From Desulforegula conservatrix Mb1Pa (lineage in GTDB: Bacteria > Desulfobacterota > Desulfobacteria > Desulfobacterales > Desulforegulaceae), in assembly GCF_000426225.1 (NCBI RefSeq), contig NZ_AUEY01000015.1, positions 1 to 64,000 of the forward strand: DNA of 64,000 nt, in the 5' to 3' direction. Both the position numbers and the translations under genes were made by a program. Position 1 is the first letter of the stretch. Each line of letters starts with the position of its first letter. Shown here in pieces: positions 7,911 through 16,505 of this stretch. The notes under the pieces are model-generated. The model saw nothing but the letters and a program-made list of their open reading frames with translations, was not told where the DNA came from and searched no databases.

Positions 7911-8213
7911 TTAAAGCAGATATGATTCCGCAGGCTTACCATCTTCAAGCGCATCAAGAATCTCATCAATAATATCTTTTGAATCAACCCCGCCAAACCA
8001 GTAGTTCTGAGGATAAACCACAAGGACTGGTCCTTTTTCACAAGCCTTCAAGCATCCAGTCGATGAAATCATTGCATCAAGACCGCGATCAAGAATTTCC
8101 TCCTCAATATACTGCATAAGGGTCGCACCTGACTTTTTATGGCAGACTCCCTGGGGTTCTCCGCTGATTCTGAAACTTGAGCATACAAAGATGTGATATG
8201 TTGGCGTTCTCAT
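7911..8213 (-). CDS. Thioredoxin-like [2Fe-2S] ferredoxin
   Basis: A 100-residue protein starting at 8213 after AAGGAG. Cysteines at 11, 24, 54 and 58 (FVCSSFR, GVCHKK, GCLKAC) match the ligand spacing of the clostridial thioredoxin-fold [2Fe-2S] ferredoxin (11, 24, 56, 60 as I recall). That protein is known to interact with the MoFe protein of nitrogenase. A VVYPQNYWFGGV segment and an acidic C-terminus also fit the family. It is transcribed after nifB, so it is a candidate electron carrier or redox partner for nitrogenase. A NuoE-like subunit is less likely because of the small size and the absence of other complex I genes. Confidence 0.85.
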   Translation of the reverse strand: MRTPTYHIFVCSSFRISGEPQGVCHKKSGATLMQYIEEEILDRGLDAMISSTGCLKACEKGPVLVVYPQNYWFGGVDSKDIIDEILDALEDGKPAESYLL

Positions 8214-8283
8214 GTTTTGGTCTCCTTGATCTGAAATTAATATAAACAGGTTGGAGTATATCGAACCTGATTTTCTTTTTTGT

Positions 8284-8332
8284 TTGCCTCCGGCGGGTCG
8301 CTTTTTTGAAAAAAAGCTCCGCAAAAAACTTT
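8284..8332 (+). repeat. GCGGAGC hairpin repeat, family B
   Basis: GCCTCCGGCGGGTCGCTTTT followed by TTGAAAAAAAGCTCCGCAAAAAACTT. The inner part folds as GCTTTTTT/AAAAAAGC. Near-identical copies lie at 9876, 11372, 12975 (inverted), 57823, 59123 (inverted) and 60554 (inverted). Confidence 0.85.
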
Positions 8333-8389
8333 ATGATTATTGGGGCATAGGTGCCTTTTCACAAAAAACCTCATTATTAATAGCAGGCA

Positions 8390-8528
8390 TCTAATCTGAC
8401 ATAGGTTATTCCAATTCGCATTCAAGATGACAGCAAAGCGGCAAGGAGAAAAACCCGGAGACATACGTTTTTTGTACGTCGAGGATTTGAAGATGCAGGC
8501 AATGCAGCTGCCGCTTGAATGCGGTTGA
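8390..8528. repeat. Long palindromic repeat, family C
   Basis: This begins ATTCCAATTCGCATTCAAG and ends CTTGAATGCGGTTGAAAT, with internal TACGTTTTTTGTACGTC. A related copy with the same ends and an ACGTACAGAAAACGTACGT core lies between nifI2 and nifD (16375-16505). Confidence 0.75.
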
Positions 8529-8530
8529 AA

Positions 8531-9802
8531 TCACATGCACCCCATTCCTCCGCCTCCACACCCTTTTGCCTGAAACGGCCTGAGATGATTAAGGTTTTTT
8601 CCTGTCCAGAATCCTGGAAGAATGTCAGAAATCATACCTTCCAGAACATTCACATCTATTCCGTGACCAGTCAGAACTCTCTTGGGTGTGTCCCCTATTC
8701 CGCTGACCATGAGCGCCGAACAGTCAGAAATTACACTTGCAATCTTCTCCCACCTTGTATCTCCTCCGCCCTGGGGAGGAGCCTCTCGAACATCAAACAG
8801 AACCGGAAGTCCTGATTCTTCCTTATAAATGTAAAGTTTGCGAGCTTCGCCAAGGTGCTGGTTAATCAGAAGCCCTTCCCGGGTTGCAACTGCTACATAT
8901 CTGCCAGATCCTGGGACAGCTTTTTTCATCGGGATCAGGTTCTCCATTTTCTGATATGATTGCAGCTTTTCCATTATCTCGTCGGAATTGCTTTCACCAA
9001 GACATCCGACTGCATCTGCTCTGCATCTTGCACAATGGGTCATCTGGGACATGAATTCGCCTGCCTCTGACCTTGCCTTTTTCAAAGCCTCGTGATCTGG
9101 TTCTCCAATCCCTTCAAACGCTGCTCCCTCGCAAGGATAATGAGGAATAATGTTCATGATGTCAGCACCGAGACTGTAAACTTTCTCGGCAATATCCCTG
9201 ATATGTTCAGTATTTATACCAGGGAGAAGAATCGTATTTATCTTGATCTTGATTCCGTATTTTTTTAGAAGAGCTATTGCTTCAAGCTGTTTTTCAATGA
9301 AAGTTGCAATTCCTTCGGACGCGCTCAAAACACGCTTGCCATGCCTGAACCAGGCGTATACTTTTTCTCCCACTGCCGGATCAACAGCATTAACAGTAAC
9401 TGTAACGTGGCTGACGTTCAGTTTTGCCAGCTCAGGAACATAAGGCGCAAGATTAAGACCGTTTGTTGCAAGACAAAGAATCATTTCAGGATACTTTTCA
9501 TTAACGAGCCTCATGGTTTCCATCGTGTCCTCTGCATTTGCAAAAGGATCGCCAGGCCCTGCTATTCCAACAACCGCTATGTTTTTCTTTTCAGAAAGAA
9601 TGTCATCCAGATATGCAAGTGCCTGATAAGGACTGAGAACTGCGCTTGCCACTCCTGGTCTGCTTTCATTCACACAGTCAAACTTGCGATTGCAGAATCT
9701 GCACTGAATATTGCATCTTGGAGCTACAGGCAGATGTACGCGGCCATATTTTTTTCTTGCTGATGCGTTGAAACACGGATGATTTTCAAAACTGTTTTCC
9801 AT
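8531..9802 (-). CDS. nifB: FeMo-co biosynthesis radical SAM protein NifB
   Basis: A 423-residue protein that builds NifB-co, the Fe8S9C precursor of FeMo-co. The radical SAM cluster motif is at residues 30-37 (CNIQCRFC). The following NRKFDCVNESRPG is diagnostic for NifB, and GIAGPGDPFAN and LATNGLNLAPYV are also present. From about residue 300 there is a NifX/NafY-like domain (YVAVATREGLLINQHLGEA) that ends in a Cys/Gly-rich tail. This two-domain form is the common one and may substitute for a separate NifX, which is absent here. TAAAGGAG precedes the start. It lies downstream of nifN, with a family B repeat in the gap. Confidence 0.96.
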   Translation of the reverse strand: MENSFENHPCFNASARKKYGRVHLPVAPRCNIQCRFCNRKFDCVNESRPGVASAVLSPYQALAYLDDILSEKKNIAVVGIAGPGDPFANAEDTMETMRLVNEKYPEMILCLATNGLNLAPYVPELAKLNVSHVTVTVNAVDPAVGEKVYAWFRHGKRVLSASEGIATFIEKQLEAIALLKKYGIKIKINTILLPGINTEHIRDIAEKVYSLGADIMNIIPHYPCEGAAFEGIGEPDHEALKKARSEAGEFMSQMTHCARCRADAVGCLGESNSDEIMEKLQSYQKMENLIPMKKAVPGSGRYVAVATREGLLINQHLGEARKLYIYKEESGLPVLFDVREAPPQGGGDTRWEKIASVISDCSALMVSGIGDTPKRVLTGHGIDVNVLEGMISDILPGFWTGKNLNHLRPFQAKGCGGGGMGCM

Positions 9803-9875
9803 GGCGTATCTCCTTTAGTCCAAAATGAACTGAAACCCTTATTCAATCAATTATTCAAAAAATATCGGGAAACCG

Positions 9876-9924
9876 GCCTCCGGCGGGTCGCTTTTTTGGA
9901 AAAAAGCTCCGCAAAAAACTTATG
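9876..9924 (+). repeat. GCGGAGC hairpin repeat, family B
   Basis: GCCTCCGGCGGGTCGCTTTT...AAAAAAGCTCCGCAAAAAACTTATGG, nearly identical to 8284-8332 and in the same orientation. It fills the nifN-nifB gap. Confidence 0.85.
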
Positions 9925-9959
9925 GTTTTGTTGCCCCTATTCTTGTGAATCCATCAAAG

Positions 9960-11330
9960 CTATATATAGGTGTATCCAATCTCAGATTCCTCCTGCATAT
10001 TCTCAATCAAAGTATTGCAGATTGAGTCAAAAAAGGCCTGGGTCCCCCGATAGCCAATCTGAAGTATCCTTGCGCCGCCCATCCTGTCGTGAATCGGCAT
10101 TCCAGCTCTTAAAAGAGGGACTCCGGTTTTTCTGCTCATAGCAAAACCCTTGCTCGAACCAATCAGAATATCAGGAGAAAGTTCTTCAACAGCTTCTTCA
10201 ATGTCTCTAAAATCTGCCGAGTCAATTATGCGGATATCCTTTTCATCAAAATCAGACACAGCTTCTTTCATGGCAGCAACAAATCTGCTGCTCATGTCGC
10301 CAGACGCTGCAATCACCGGAGTTATGCCGATTTCAGACAGGAAGCCGCAGATTGCCGTAACCATGTCTGCCTCGCCAAAAACAGCCGCCGTCTTTCCTGC
10401 AACGTATTTATGACCGTCCACATAGCTGTCTATCAGTCTGGCCCTTTCTTTTTCATATTTTTCAGGAACAGGTTTTCCGGAAGCATGTGAAAGCTCATTC
10501 ATGAATAAATCCGTAGCTTTCACACCAATCGGCCTTTCCATTTTTCTGGCAGTAACATGAAACTCCTTTTCCAGATATTCAGCAGCGGATAATCCTGATG
10601 TTGACACCTTCCCGAATTCCACTGACATTACCGAAGCTCCCATGCACTTTATTTCTTCAACAGATGTACCGCCTGAAGGAAGTTTCTGGTATTCAGCCCA
10701 GGGGCCACCATCAAGGGTTTCGCTGTAATCTGGAAGGATGACTGGCTTAAGGCCGAAATCCTCGCTAATTTCTCTGAGATGCCTCAAATCTGCTGTCGAA
10801 AGCATTCCTGGAAGAATATTCACAACAGGTTGTTCAATTGATTCTGGCTTATCTGCTCCAGCAATGGTTTTAACCATTGAAAGAACAGCAGCCTGGAAAC
10901 CGTCTGCATGGGTTCCTGCATAACTCGGAGTCGATGCAAACGGCATTGAAGGAAGACCAGTTATGCCTTTGCTGATTCTAAGCTCCCTAAGTGCAAGAGG
11001 GACGTCCTCGCCAATTGTTTCTGAAAGACAGGTACTTGCAACGCCAATCATTTCTGGAGAATACTGACGGACAATATTCAAAAGACCAGTCTTCAAAGCT
11101 TCTCCTCCGCCAAAAATTGTGGAAGCTTCGGAAAAATTAGACGCCGCAATATCAAGGGGTTCCCTGAAATGGCTGATCAGATAGCGTCTTATATATGTCG
11201 CGCAGCCCTGGGAGCCGTGCAGAAAAGGGATCGCACCCTTTACTCCTTTATATGCGAGGCAGGCTCCAAGCGGAGCGCACAGTTTGCAAGCGTTCTGGGT
11301 AAAATCACGGTTTGGGATGTTTGTTTCCAT
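9960..11330 (-). CDS. nifN: FeMo-co scaffold protein NifN
   Basis: A 456-residue homologue of NifK that pairs with NifE to mature NifB-co into FeMo-co. The N-terminus carries CKLCAPLGACLAYKGVKGA and HGSQGCATYIRRYLISHF, then NFSEASTIFGG and STCLSETIGEDV, all aligned with NifK blocks. Gene order after nifE and before nifB supports NifN over NifK, and the genuine nifK is already assigned at 13128-14504. AAGGAGAGCAGC precedes the ATG. Confidence 0.95.
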   Translation of the reverse strand: METNIPNRDFTQNACKLCAPLGACLAYKGVKGAIPFLHGSQGCATYIRRYLISHFREPLDIAASNFSEASTIFGGGEALKTGLLNIVRQYSPEMIGVASTCLSETIGEDVPLALRELRISKGITGLPSMPFASTPSYAGTHADGFQAAVLSMVKTIAGADKPESIEQPVVNILPGMLSTADLRHLREISEDFGLKPVILPDYSETLDGGPWAEYQKLPSGGTSVEEIKCMGASVMSVEFGKVSTSGLSAAEYLEKEFHVTARKMERPIGVKATDLFMNELSHASGKPVPEKYEKERARLIDSYVDGHKYVAGKTAAVFGEADMVTAICGFLSEIGITPVIAASGDMSSRFVAAMKEAVSDFDEKDIRIIDSADFRDIEEAVEELSPDILIGSSKGFAMSRKTGVPLLRAGMPIHDRMGGARILQIGYRGTQAFFDSICNTLIENMQEESEIGYTYI

Positions 11331-11371
11331 GCTGCTCTCCTTATATAATCAAGCCTGATAATTAATCAGCT

Positions 11372-11416
11372 GCAAGCGGATCGCTTTTTTGAAATAAGCT
11401 CCGCAAAAAACTTATG
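11372..11416 (+). repeat. GCGGAGC hairpin repeat, family B
   Basis: A diverged copy (GCAAGCGGATCGCTTTTTTG, then AATAAGCTCCGCAAAAAACT) in the nifE-nifN gap. Confidence 0.75.
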
Positions 11417-11467
11417 GTTTCATTTTTTTGTCAGATGCCTAACAAATCCATAAAGTTTTTTGGGGGT

Positions 11468-11495
11468 GTGGGGACTTTTTTCAAAAAGTCCCCAC
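11468..11495 (-). other. Strong stem-loop just after nifE
   Basis: GTGGGGACTTTTT pairs perfectly over 13 bp with AAAAAGTCCCCAC around a 2-base loop, five bases past the nifE stop. No T-run follows on the minus strand, so it may be a partial terminator or a 3'-end stabiliser within the operon. Confidence 0.65.
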
Positions 11496-11499
11496 GTTC

Positions 11500-12882
11500 T
11501 TACGCCGCCTTTCCTGAAGATTCTTTTTTTACTTCGTTTCTTGCAGGAAAAAGCTTCCATACAGGACTTAAAACCGTATTCCTGACTTCTCTGGCAAAGT
11601 GAAGCATGCCTTCAAAACCTGCCAGGGGAATTTTCCTTTCGTGATTATGATCGCAGAAGCCAATGCCCATTTTGTAGGCTATAGGCCTTTCTTTGACTCC
11701 GCCTATAACAAGATCGGCCTTTTTCTCGATTATGAATTTTGCAAGTTCAAGCGAACTGGCATCATCCACAATTATGGTTCCTGGATCGCAGATTTCCTTT
11801 AAGGTCTTGTAGTCTTCTTTTGCCCCTGTCTGGGAACCGATTACAACCACATCCATGCCTATGTTTTTAAGGGCCTTGAGAAGCGAGAAAGCCTTGAATG
11901 CTCCGCCCACATAAACGGCTGCTTTTCTTCCTTCAAGCTGCCTTCTTATGGAAAGGACTTCAGGATGTATTTCAGCAATCTCGGCTTTAATCATCTCAGA
12001 TGTATTTTTCAGAAGCTCTGCATCACCGAAGAATTCTGCCACATCATAAAGAGCCTTGGCTGTATCCTCGACTCCAAAATATGAAACCTGGATGTAAGGA
12101 ATTCCGAATTTTTCCTTCATCATCTTTGCAAGGCCGGTCATGGAGCCGGAACACTGCACCACATTTAGAGATGCAAGCGGAGCGTTTCTGATATCATCAA
12201 CCCTTCCGTCTCCTGTCATTACAGAAATGATGTTGACGCCCATTCTTCTGTAGTATTCCTTTATTATCCAGGCCTCTCCGCCGATATTGAATTCTCCGAG
12301 AATGTTTATGGCAAACTTAGGCTTTTCATCCATATTCGGACTGAAATTATCAAACAGGGTGAAAAGAGCCTGACATGCCGCTGCATAACCATCCTTTTTT
12401 GTTCCCTTAAATCCTTCTGAGTGAACAGGAATCACAGGAATGCCGGTTTCTTCAGTTACTTTTCTGCATATTGAATCAACATCATCACCTATTACTCCGA
12501 CTATGCAGGTAGCATAGACAAAGGCAGCCTTGGGTTTGTACATCTCGATCAACTGAGTAAGAGCCGCATAAAGCTTTTTCTCGCCGCCAAATATGACATT
12601 TGTCTCCCTCAGATCAGTTGAAAAACTCAAGCGGTGAAGCTGCGGGCCTGATGAAAGAGCTCCTCTTATGTCCCAGGTATAAGCCGCACAGCCGATGGGG
12701 CCGTGAACAAGATGAAGAGCATCAGCAATCGGATAAAGAACAACTCTTGACCCGCAGAAAACACATGCTCTCTGGCTTACGGAACCTGAAACGCTCTGGG
12801 ATTCGCATTTCATTTCAAAGTCATCATTGCCCTTGGTGAATATCTGCTTCTTGCGTTCGTCGAGTATTGATATATCTGTCAT
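11500..12882 (-). CDS. nifE: FeMo-co scaffold protein NifE
   Basis: A 460-residue homologue of NifD and partner of NifN. It has QRACVFCGSRVVL, the P-cluster-type block HGPIGCAAYTWDIRGA, ETNVIFGGEKKLYAAL and YATCIVGVIGDD. The FeMo-co ligand His block of NifD is changed (ERPIAYKMGIGFCDHNHER), as expected in NifE. AAGGGAG precedes the start. It lies between nifK and nifN. Confidence 0.95.
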   Translation of the reverse strand: MTDISILDERKKQIFTKGNDDFEMKCESQSVSGSVSQRACVFCGSRVVLYPIADALHLVHGPIGCAAYTWDIRGALSSGPQLHRLSFSTDLRETNVIFGGEKKLYAALTQLIEMYKPKAAFVYATCIVGVIGDDVDSICRKVTEETGIPVIPVHSEGFKGTKKDGYAAACQALFTLFDNFSPNMDEKPKFAINILGEFNIGGEAWIIKEYYRRMGVNIISVMTGDGRVDDIRNAPLASLNVVQCSGSMTGLAKMMKEKFGIPYIQVSYFGVEDTAKALYDVAEFFGDAELLKNTSEMIKAEIAEIHPEVLSIRRQLEGRKAAVYVGGAFKAFSLLKALKNIGMDVVVIGSQTGAKEDYKTLKEICDPGTIIVDDASSLELAKFIIEKKADLVIGGVKERPIAYKMGIGFCDHNHERKIPLAGFEGMLHFAREVRNTVLSPVWKLFPARNEVKKESSGKAA

Positions 12883-12974
12883 GGCTATTCTCCCTTGATT
12901 TCAGATTTTTGATTGATGATTTTTGTTATGTGCTTGCCATCCAGAATCAAAAATCAGGATTCCAAAATCTAAAA

Positions 12975-13025
12975 TCCATAAAGTTTTTGCGGAGCTTTTT
13001 TTCAAAAAAGCTACTCGCCGAAGGC
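12975..13025 (-). repeat. GCGGAGC hairpin repeat, family B (inverted)
   Basis: AAGTTTTTGCGGAGCTTTTT...CAAAAAAGCTACTCGCCGAAGGC is the inverted version of the copy at 9876. The preceding GATTTTTGATTGATGATTTT also recurs next to the copy at 59123, so the full unit is nearer 120 bases. Confidence 0.8.
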
Positions 13026-13048
13026 ATACCAGCCTACATTCCTGAACT

Positions 13049-13072
13049 GGGAGGGCGATTGACTGCCCTCCC
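13049..13072 (-). other. GC-rich stem-loop downstream of nifK
   Basis: GGGAGGGC pairs with GCCCTCCC around an 8-base loop, about 55 bases after the nifK stop. There is no clear T-run. It could attenuate read-through from nifK into nifE or protect the nifHDK message. Confidence 0.55.
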
Positions 13073-13127
13073 GCTCCGGGCTTGCGCGCAGCATCAGTTA
13101 TTAAGCAAAATCACGTGTGCTGCGTTA

Positions 13128-14504
13128 TTACATAACCAATTCAAAATTTTCTTCCGGTGCATCCCGATCCTTTCTTTCAAGAATCGCATCGAGAATTTTT
13201 TCAACAAGACGCAAACCGCCTTTATAGCCTACAGTCGGAAAGTAACTGTGTCCCACCCTGTCCAGAATCGGGAAACCGTATCTGATGAACGGTATATCTT
13301 CGTCTCTGGCTATGTATTTGCCGTATGTATTAGCTATTAAAAGATCAACCGGCTCATTCTTTATCCACTGATGAAGCATAAAAAGGTCAGAATGAGACTT
13401 AACATTCACCTTCACAGGAAGATGCTTTGTAAGATCCAAAATCGTCTTTTCAAACTGCTTTCCAGGGGTTCCAGTAACGACATGAACTGGGTACATGTCG
13501 ATGCTTACAAGAAACTCGGTAAGAGCTATCAGCTGATCAGGATCACCTGCTATTGCGACTTTCTTTCCGTAGAAATACTGGTGCATGTCAGTGATCACAT
13601 CCACAAGCTGACCTCTGTCCCTGTTGATGGAATCAGGTACGCTCACGCACGCCATTTTCCTCAAGGCATCCACATATCTGTCCGTGCCGTGAAGGCCGAT
13701 GGGCAGATCAAGGATATCGCATTTCACTCCGCATTTGGTTTCAAGAGCCAAAGCAGCCGCAGAAGAAGCTGTTTTCCCAAGAGCGATTGTTGCCATGCTG
13801 TCGCCGGTTGATTTCAGATCCTCAACACTCACACCGCCCCGGGGAAACATGTGATATCGACCGGTTTGAGGACCGTTCAGGACATTCGACGTATCCGGAA
13901 ACATGATTGTCGATATTCCCATTTCAGAGGCGATTCTCTTAATTTCTTCCATGTCCGAAGGTTCGACATAGCCTGGGATGATGTTCATTTTACCATTTTT
14001 GACTTCAGTTTTTTCAGAAAGACAGTTGACCATGCCTTTTACCATATTGGCAAAACCAGTTACATGCGAACCAACGTAGCTTGGAGTGCTCGCATATATG
14101 ATATGCTTACCCGCCGGAACCTTGCCTTCTTCATGCGCCTTTCTTGTAATCTGTGTAAGGTCATCACCTATTGTTTCAGAAAGACAGGTTGTATGAACCG
14201 CAATCACCTCAGGATTATAAATGGTGAATATATTGTCTATGGCCTGCACAAGATTGGACTGACCGCCGAAAACAGACGACCCTTCTGTGAATGAGCTTGT
14301 GGCTGCCATGACCGGTTCTTTATAATGCCTGGTCAGAGTACTTCTATGGTAAGCGCAACAGCCCTGGGAACCATGACTGTGAGGCAGACATCCCTTCACA
14401 CCCAAAGCTGCATACATCGCGCCTATTGGCTGGCATGTCTTTGCCGGGTTTATGGAAAGAGCGCTTCTTTCTTTTATTTCTGTTGGAGTGTGTCGAAGCA
14501 GCAT
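13128..14504 (-). CDS. nifK: Nitrogenase MoFe protein beta chain NifK
   Basis: A 458-residue subunit of dinitrogenase. The start at 14504 follows AAGGAG. P-cluster cysteines are visible at residue 24 (CQPIGAMYA), 49 (GSQGCCAYH) and 107 (HTTCLSETIGDD). The N-terminus is short compared with Azotobacter NifK, lacking about 46 residues, which is typical of the Clostridium/Desulfovibrio-type enzymes. It lies about 200 bases after nifD. Confidence 0.97.
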   Translation of the reverse strand: MLLRHTPTEIKERSALSINPAKTCQPIGAMYAALGVKGCLPHSHGSQGCCAYHRSTLTRHYKEPVMAATSSFTEGSSVFGGQSNLVQAIDNIFTIYNPEVIAVHTTCLSETIGDDLTQITRKAHEEGKVPAGKHIIYASTPSYVGSHVTGFANMVKGMVNCLSEKTEVKNGKMNIIPGYVEPSDMEEIKRIASEMGISTIMFPDTSNVLNGPQTGRYHMFPRGGVSVEDLKSTGDSMATIALGKTASSAAALALETKCGVKCDILDLPIGLHGTDRYVDALRKMACVSVPDSINRDRGQLVDVITDMHQYFYGKKVAIAGDPDQLIALTEFLVSIDMYPVHVVTGTPGKQFEKTILDLTKHLPVKVNVKSHSDLFMLHQWIKNEPVDLLIANTYGKYIARDEDIPFIRYGFPILDRVGHSYFPTVGYKGGLRLVEKILDAILERKDRDAPEENFELVM

Positions 14505-14544
14505 AAGAACTCCTTTATTTCTGTAATGTGGACACGCCACCATT

Positions 14545-14700
14545 ATTTTCTCGTAAGTCGGACAAGAGTACTCTTTTGCTCTTACTCCGACAAAAACTCA
14601 GTTTTATGAGGATCAGGGCAAAGGGGAGACTTTGGCAGCCTTTTATCTATCGCCCTGATCCCCAACCGGAAGGAGAGGATTTATCCGGATATCTTTTTCA
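14545..14700. other. nifD-nifK spacer with inverted repeats
   Basis: The spacer contains GATCAGGGC...GCCCTGATC (arms 9 bases, about 35 apart) and GTCGGA...TCCGAC. nifD and nifK are usually only a few bases apart, so this spacer is long. No promoter was recognised. Confidence 0.5.
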
Positions 14701-14702
14701 GG

Positions 14703-16358
14703 CTAACTGTTTGCGAATGCTGCAGAAAGCTCAGGATTCAAATCCCATGGAGCTTTTGAGTATCCCCATATTTTGCTGTTAACCATACGGTCAATATCTT
14801 TGTAAAAATTGACGGCTCCCTTGAATCCAGCATAAGGCCCGCCATAATCATAGCTGTGAAGCTGTTTGAGCGGGATGCCGTGTTTCTGGACAGCATATTT
14901 TTCCTTGATGCCCGCACAAAAAATATCAGGCTTAAGATTTTCGATTATATAATCAGTCTCGTACTGGCTGATATCGTCTATGACAAAAGCCCCATCCTTC
15001 ATTTCAGGCATCATCCCCACATAATCTGCCCAGTCGATTCCTTCTTCCTTGAGCTTTGCAAGTTCTTCGGCGCTTTTTCTCGGTTTGTACCGGACTTCAT
15101 CAGCAGAGACCTCAAGCTCTTCGATATTCCTTGAGTCGGCGTCCACTTTGATTGTCGGAATAACTTTTCTGCCCTCATAGTCATCGCGATGTCCGAATTC
15201 ATAGCCAGCCATGAGAGTTGTCATTCCAATTTCAGAGAAAAGCTCCTGATAATGGTGAGCTCGTGACCCGCCAACTACCAGGGCCGCTGTCTTGCCATTG
15301 CACCTTGTTTTTACATCAGCCATTACCATTTCAACCTCAGGCATTTCTTCTGCAATAACTTCCTCAACTTTTGCTATGAGTTCAGGATCTTCAAAATATG
15401 CCGCTATCTTCCTGAGAGATTTGGCAGTCGCCGCCGCGCCTATGAAATCAACCTTAAACCATGGAATTCCGTATTTTTTCTCCATCATTTCAGCCACATA
15501 ATTGATAGATCTATGGCACATTACGGTATTCAGATCGGCAGTATGGCTGTTTGCAAAGCCGTCATATGTCGAGTTGCCACTGAATGTCGAATGAAGCGTA
15601 ATTCCGCATTTATCAAAGATCCTTTCGAGTTCAAAAGCATCGCCGCCAATGTTGTATTCACCAAGTAGATTAACCTTGTACTTGCCCTTTTTTATAGTGT
15701 CATCCAGACCTATTATATGTGTGAACAAGCCATTGTTTGCTATATGATGTCCCGCTGACTGGCTGACACCCTTGTAGCCTTCACAGCTGAAGGCAAAAAC
15801 GTTTACGCCGAGCTTTTCCTTCATCTCTTTGGCAACAGCATGCACGTCATCACCGATAAGACCTACCGGACAGGTAGAAAATATGCTTATGGCCTTAGGT
15901 TTAAAAAGGTCATAGGCTTCCTGGATACATGCCTTGAGCTTTTTCTCGCCGCCGAAAACAATGTCCTCTTCCTGCATGTCTGTGGTGAAACAGTATGTCA
16001 TGAAGTTTTCATCAGTCTCTGCTTCTGGCTTTGTCTGGTTGCGTCTTGTAAGCCATGAATAAAAACTGCATCCTACGGGGCCGTGGGTAATATTCACGAT
16101 ATCGCGGGTCGGCCCCAGAACAACGCCCTTGCATCCTGCGTAACTGCATCCTCTCTGGGTAATTATGCCAGGGATGGTTCTTACGTTCGATTCTATTTCA
16201 GGAACACACCCGTCATCACACACCTTATTTACCATGATGTGTTTGGCCCTCTTTCTGGCCACTTTGGACGGATAAATCCTGGTCATATCAGTCTTGATTT
16301 CCTCAGGAGTCATTTCTGTTCCGTTGACTTCATATTTTAATGATTCTTTCGTGCTCAT
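14703..16358 (-). CDS. nifD: Nitrogenase MoFe protein alpha chain NifD
   Basis: A 551-residue subunit carrying FeMo-co. The start at 16358 follows GGAGGG. P-cluster cysteines are at 71, 97 and 163 (RGCSYAG, HGPVGCSFYSW, FSTCPVGLIGDD). The FeMo-co ligands are Cys281 (VMCHRS) and His501 (KQLHSYDYGGPYAGF), and the substrate-channel His of SAGHH is at 204. The Cys-His distance is about 53 residues longer than in Azotobacter, because of an insertion around residues 410-465. This insertion marks the group II (clostridial/Desulfovibrio) MoFe lineage. The residues rule out a vanadium or iron-only enzyme as far as can be judged, since no delta-subunit gene is present. Confidence 0.97.
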   Translation of the reverse strand: MSTKESLKYEVNGTEMTPEEIKTDMTRIYPSKVARKRAKHIMVNKVCDDGCVPEIESNVRTIPGIITQRGCSYAGCKGVVLGPTRDIVNITHGPVGCSFYSWLTRRNQTKPEAETDENFMTYCFTTDMQEEDIVFGGEKKLKACIQEAYDLFKPKAISIFSTCPVGLIGDDVHAVAKEMKEKLGVNVFAFSCEGYKGVSQSAGHHIANNGLFTHIIGLDDTIKKGKYKVNLLGEYNIGGDAFELERIFDKCGITLHSTFSGNSTYDGFANSHTADLNTVMCHRSINYVAEMMEKKYGIPWFKVDFIGAAATAKSLRKIAAYFEDPELIAKVEEVIAEEMPEVEMVMADVKTRCNGKTAALVVGGSRAHHYQELFSEIGMTTLMAGYEFGHRDDYEGRKVIPTIKVDADSRNIEELEVSADEVRYKPRKSAEELAKLKEEGIDWADYVGMMPEMKDGAFVIDDISQYETDYIIENLKPDIFCAGIKEKYAVQKHGIPLKQLHSYDYGGPYAGFKGAVNFYKDIDRMVNSKIWGYSKAPWDLNPELSAAFANS

Positions 16359-16374
16359 AAGTCCCTCCGTATGT

Positions 16375-16505
16375 CTTATTCCAATCCGCATTCAAGCGGC
16401 AGCGGTGTTGGCTATGTCGTCGGCTCCTCAACGTACAGAAAACGTACGTCTGCGTCGCCTCCTCCTTGCCGCCTTGCTGTCATCTTGAATGCAAATGGAA
16501 TCGAG
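16375..16505. repeat. Long palindromic repeat, family C, between nifI2 and nifD
   Basis: This starts TTATTCCAATCCGCATTCAAG and ends CTTGAATGCAAATGGAATCG, with a CGTACAGAAAACGTACG core. It shares both ends with the copy at 8390-8528 in inverted order. It separates nifI2 from nifD inside the operon. Confidence 0.7.

Larger units (their letters stand above)
8214..8530. other. Intergenic gap nifB to ferredoxin, filled with repeats
   Basis: The gap holds one copy of the GCGGAGC hairpin repeat (8284-8332) and one copy of a roughly 140-base palindromic repeat (8390-8528). No gene or promoter was recognised. Confidence 0.7.
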
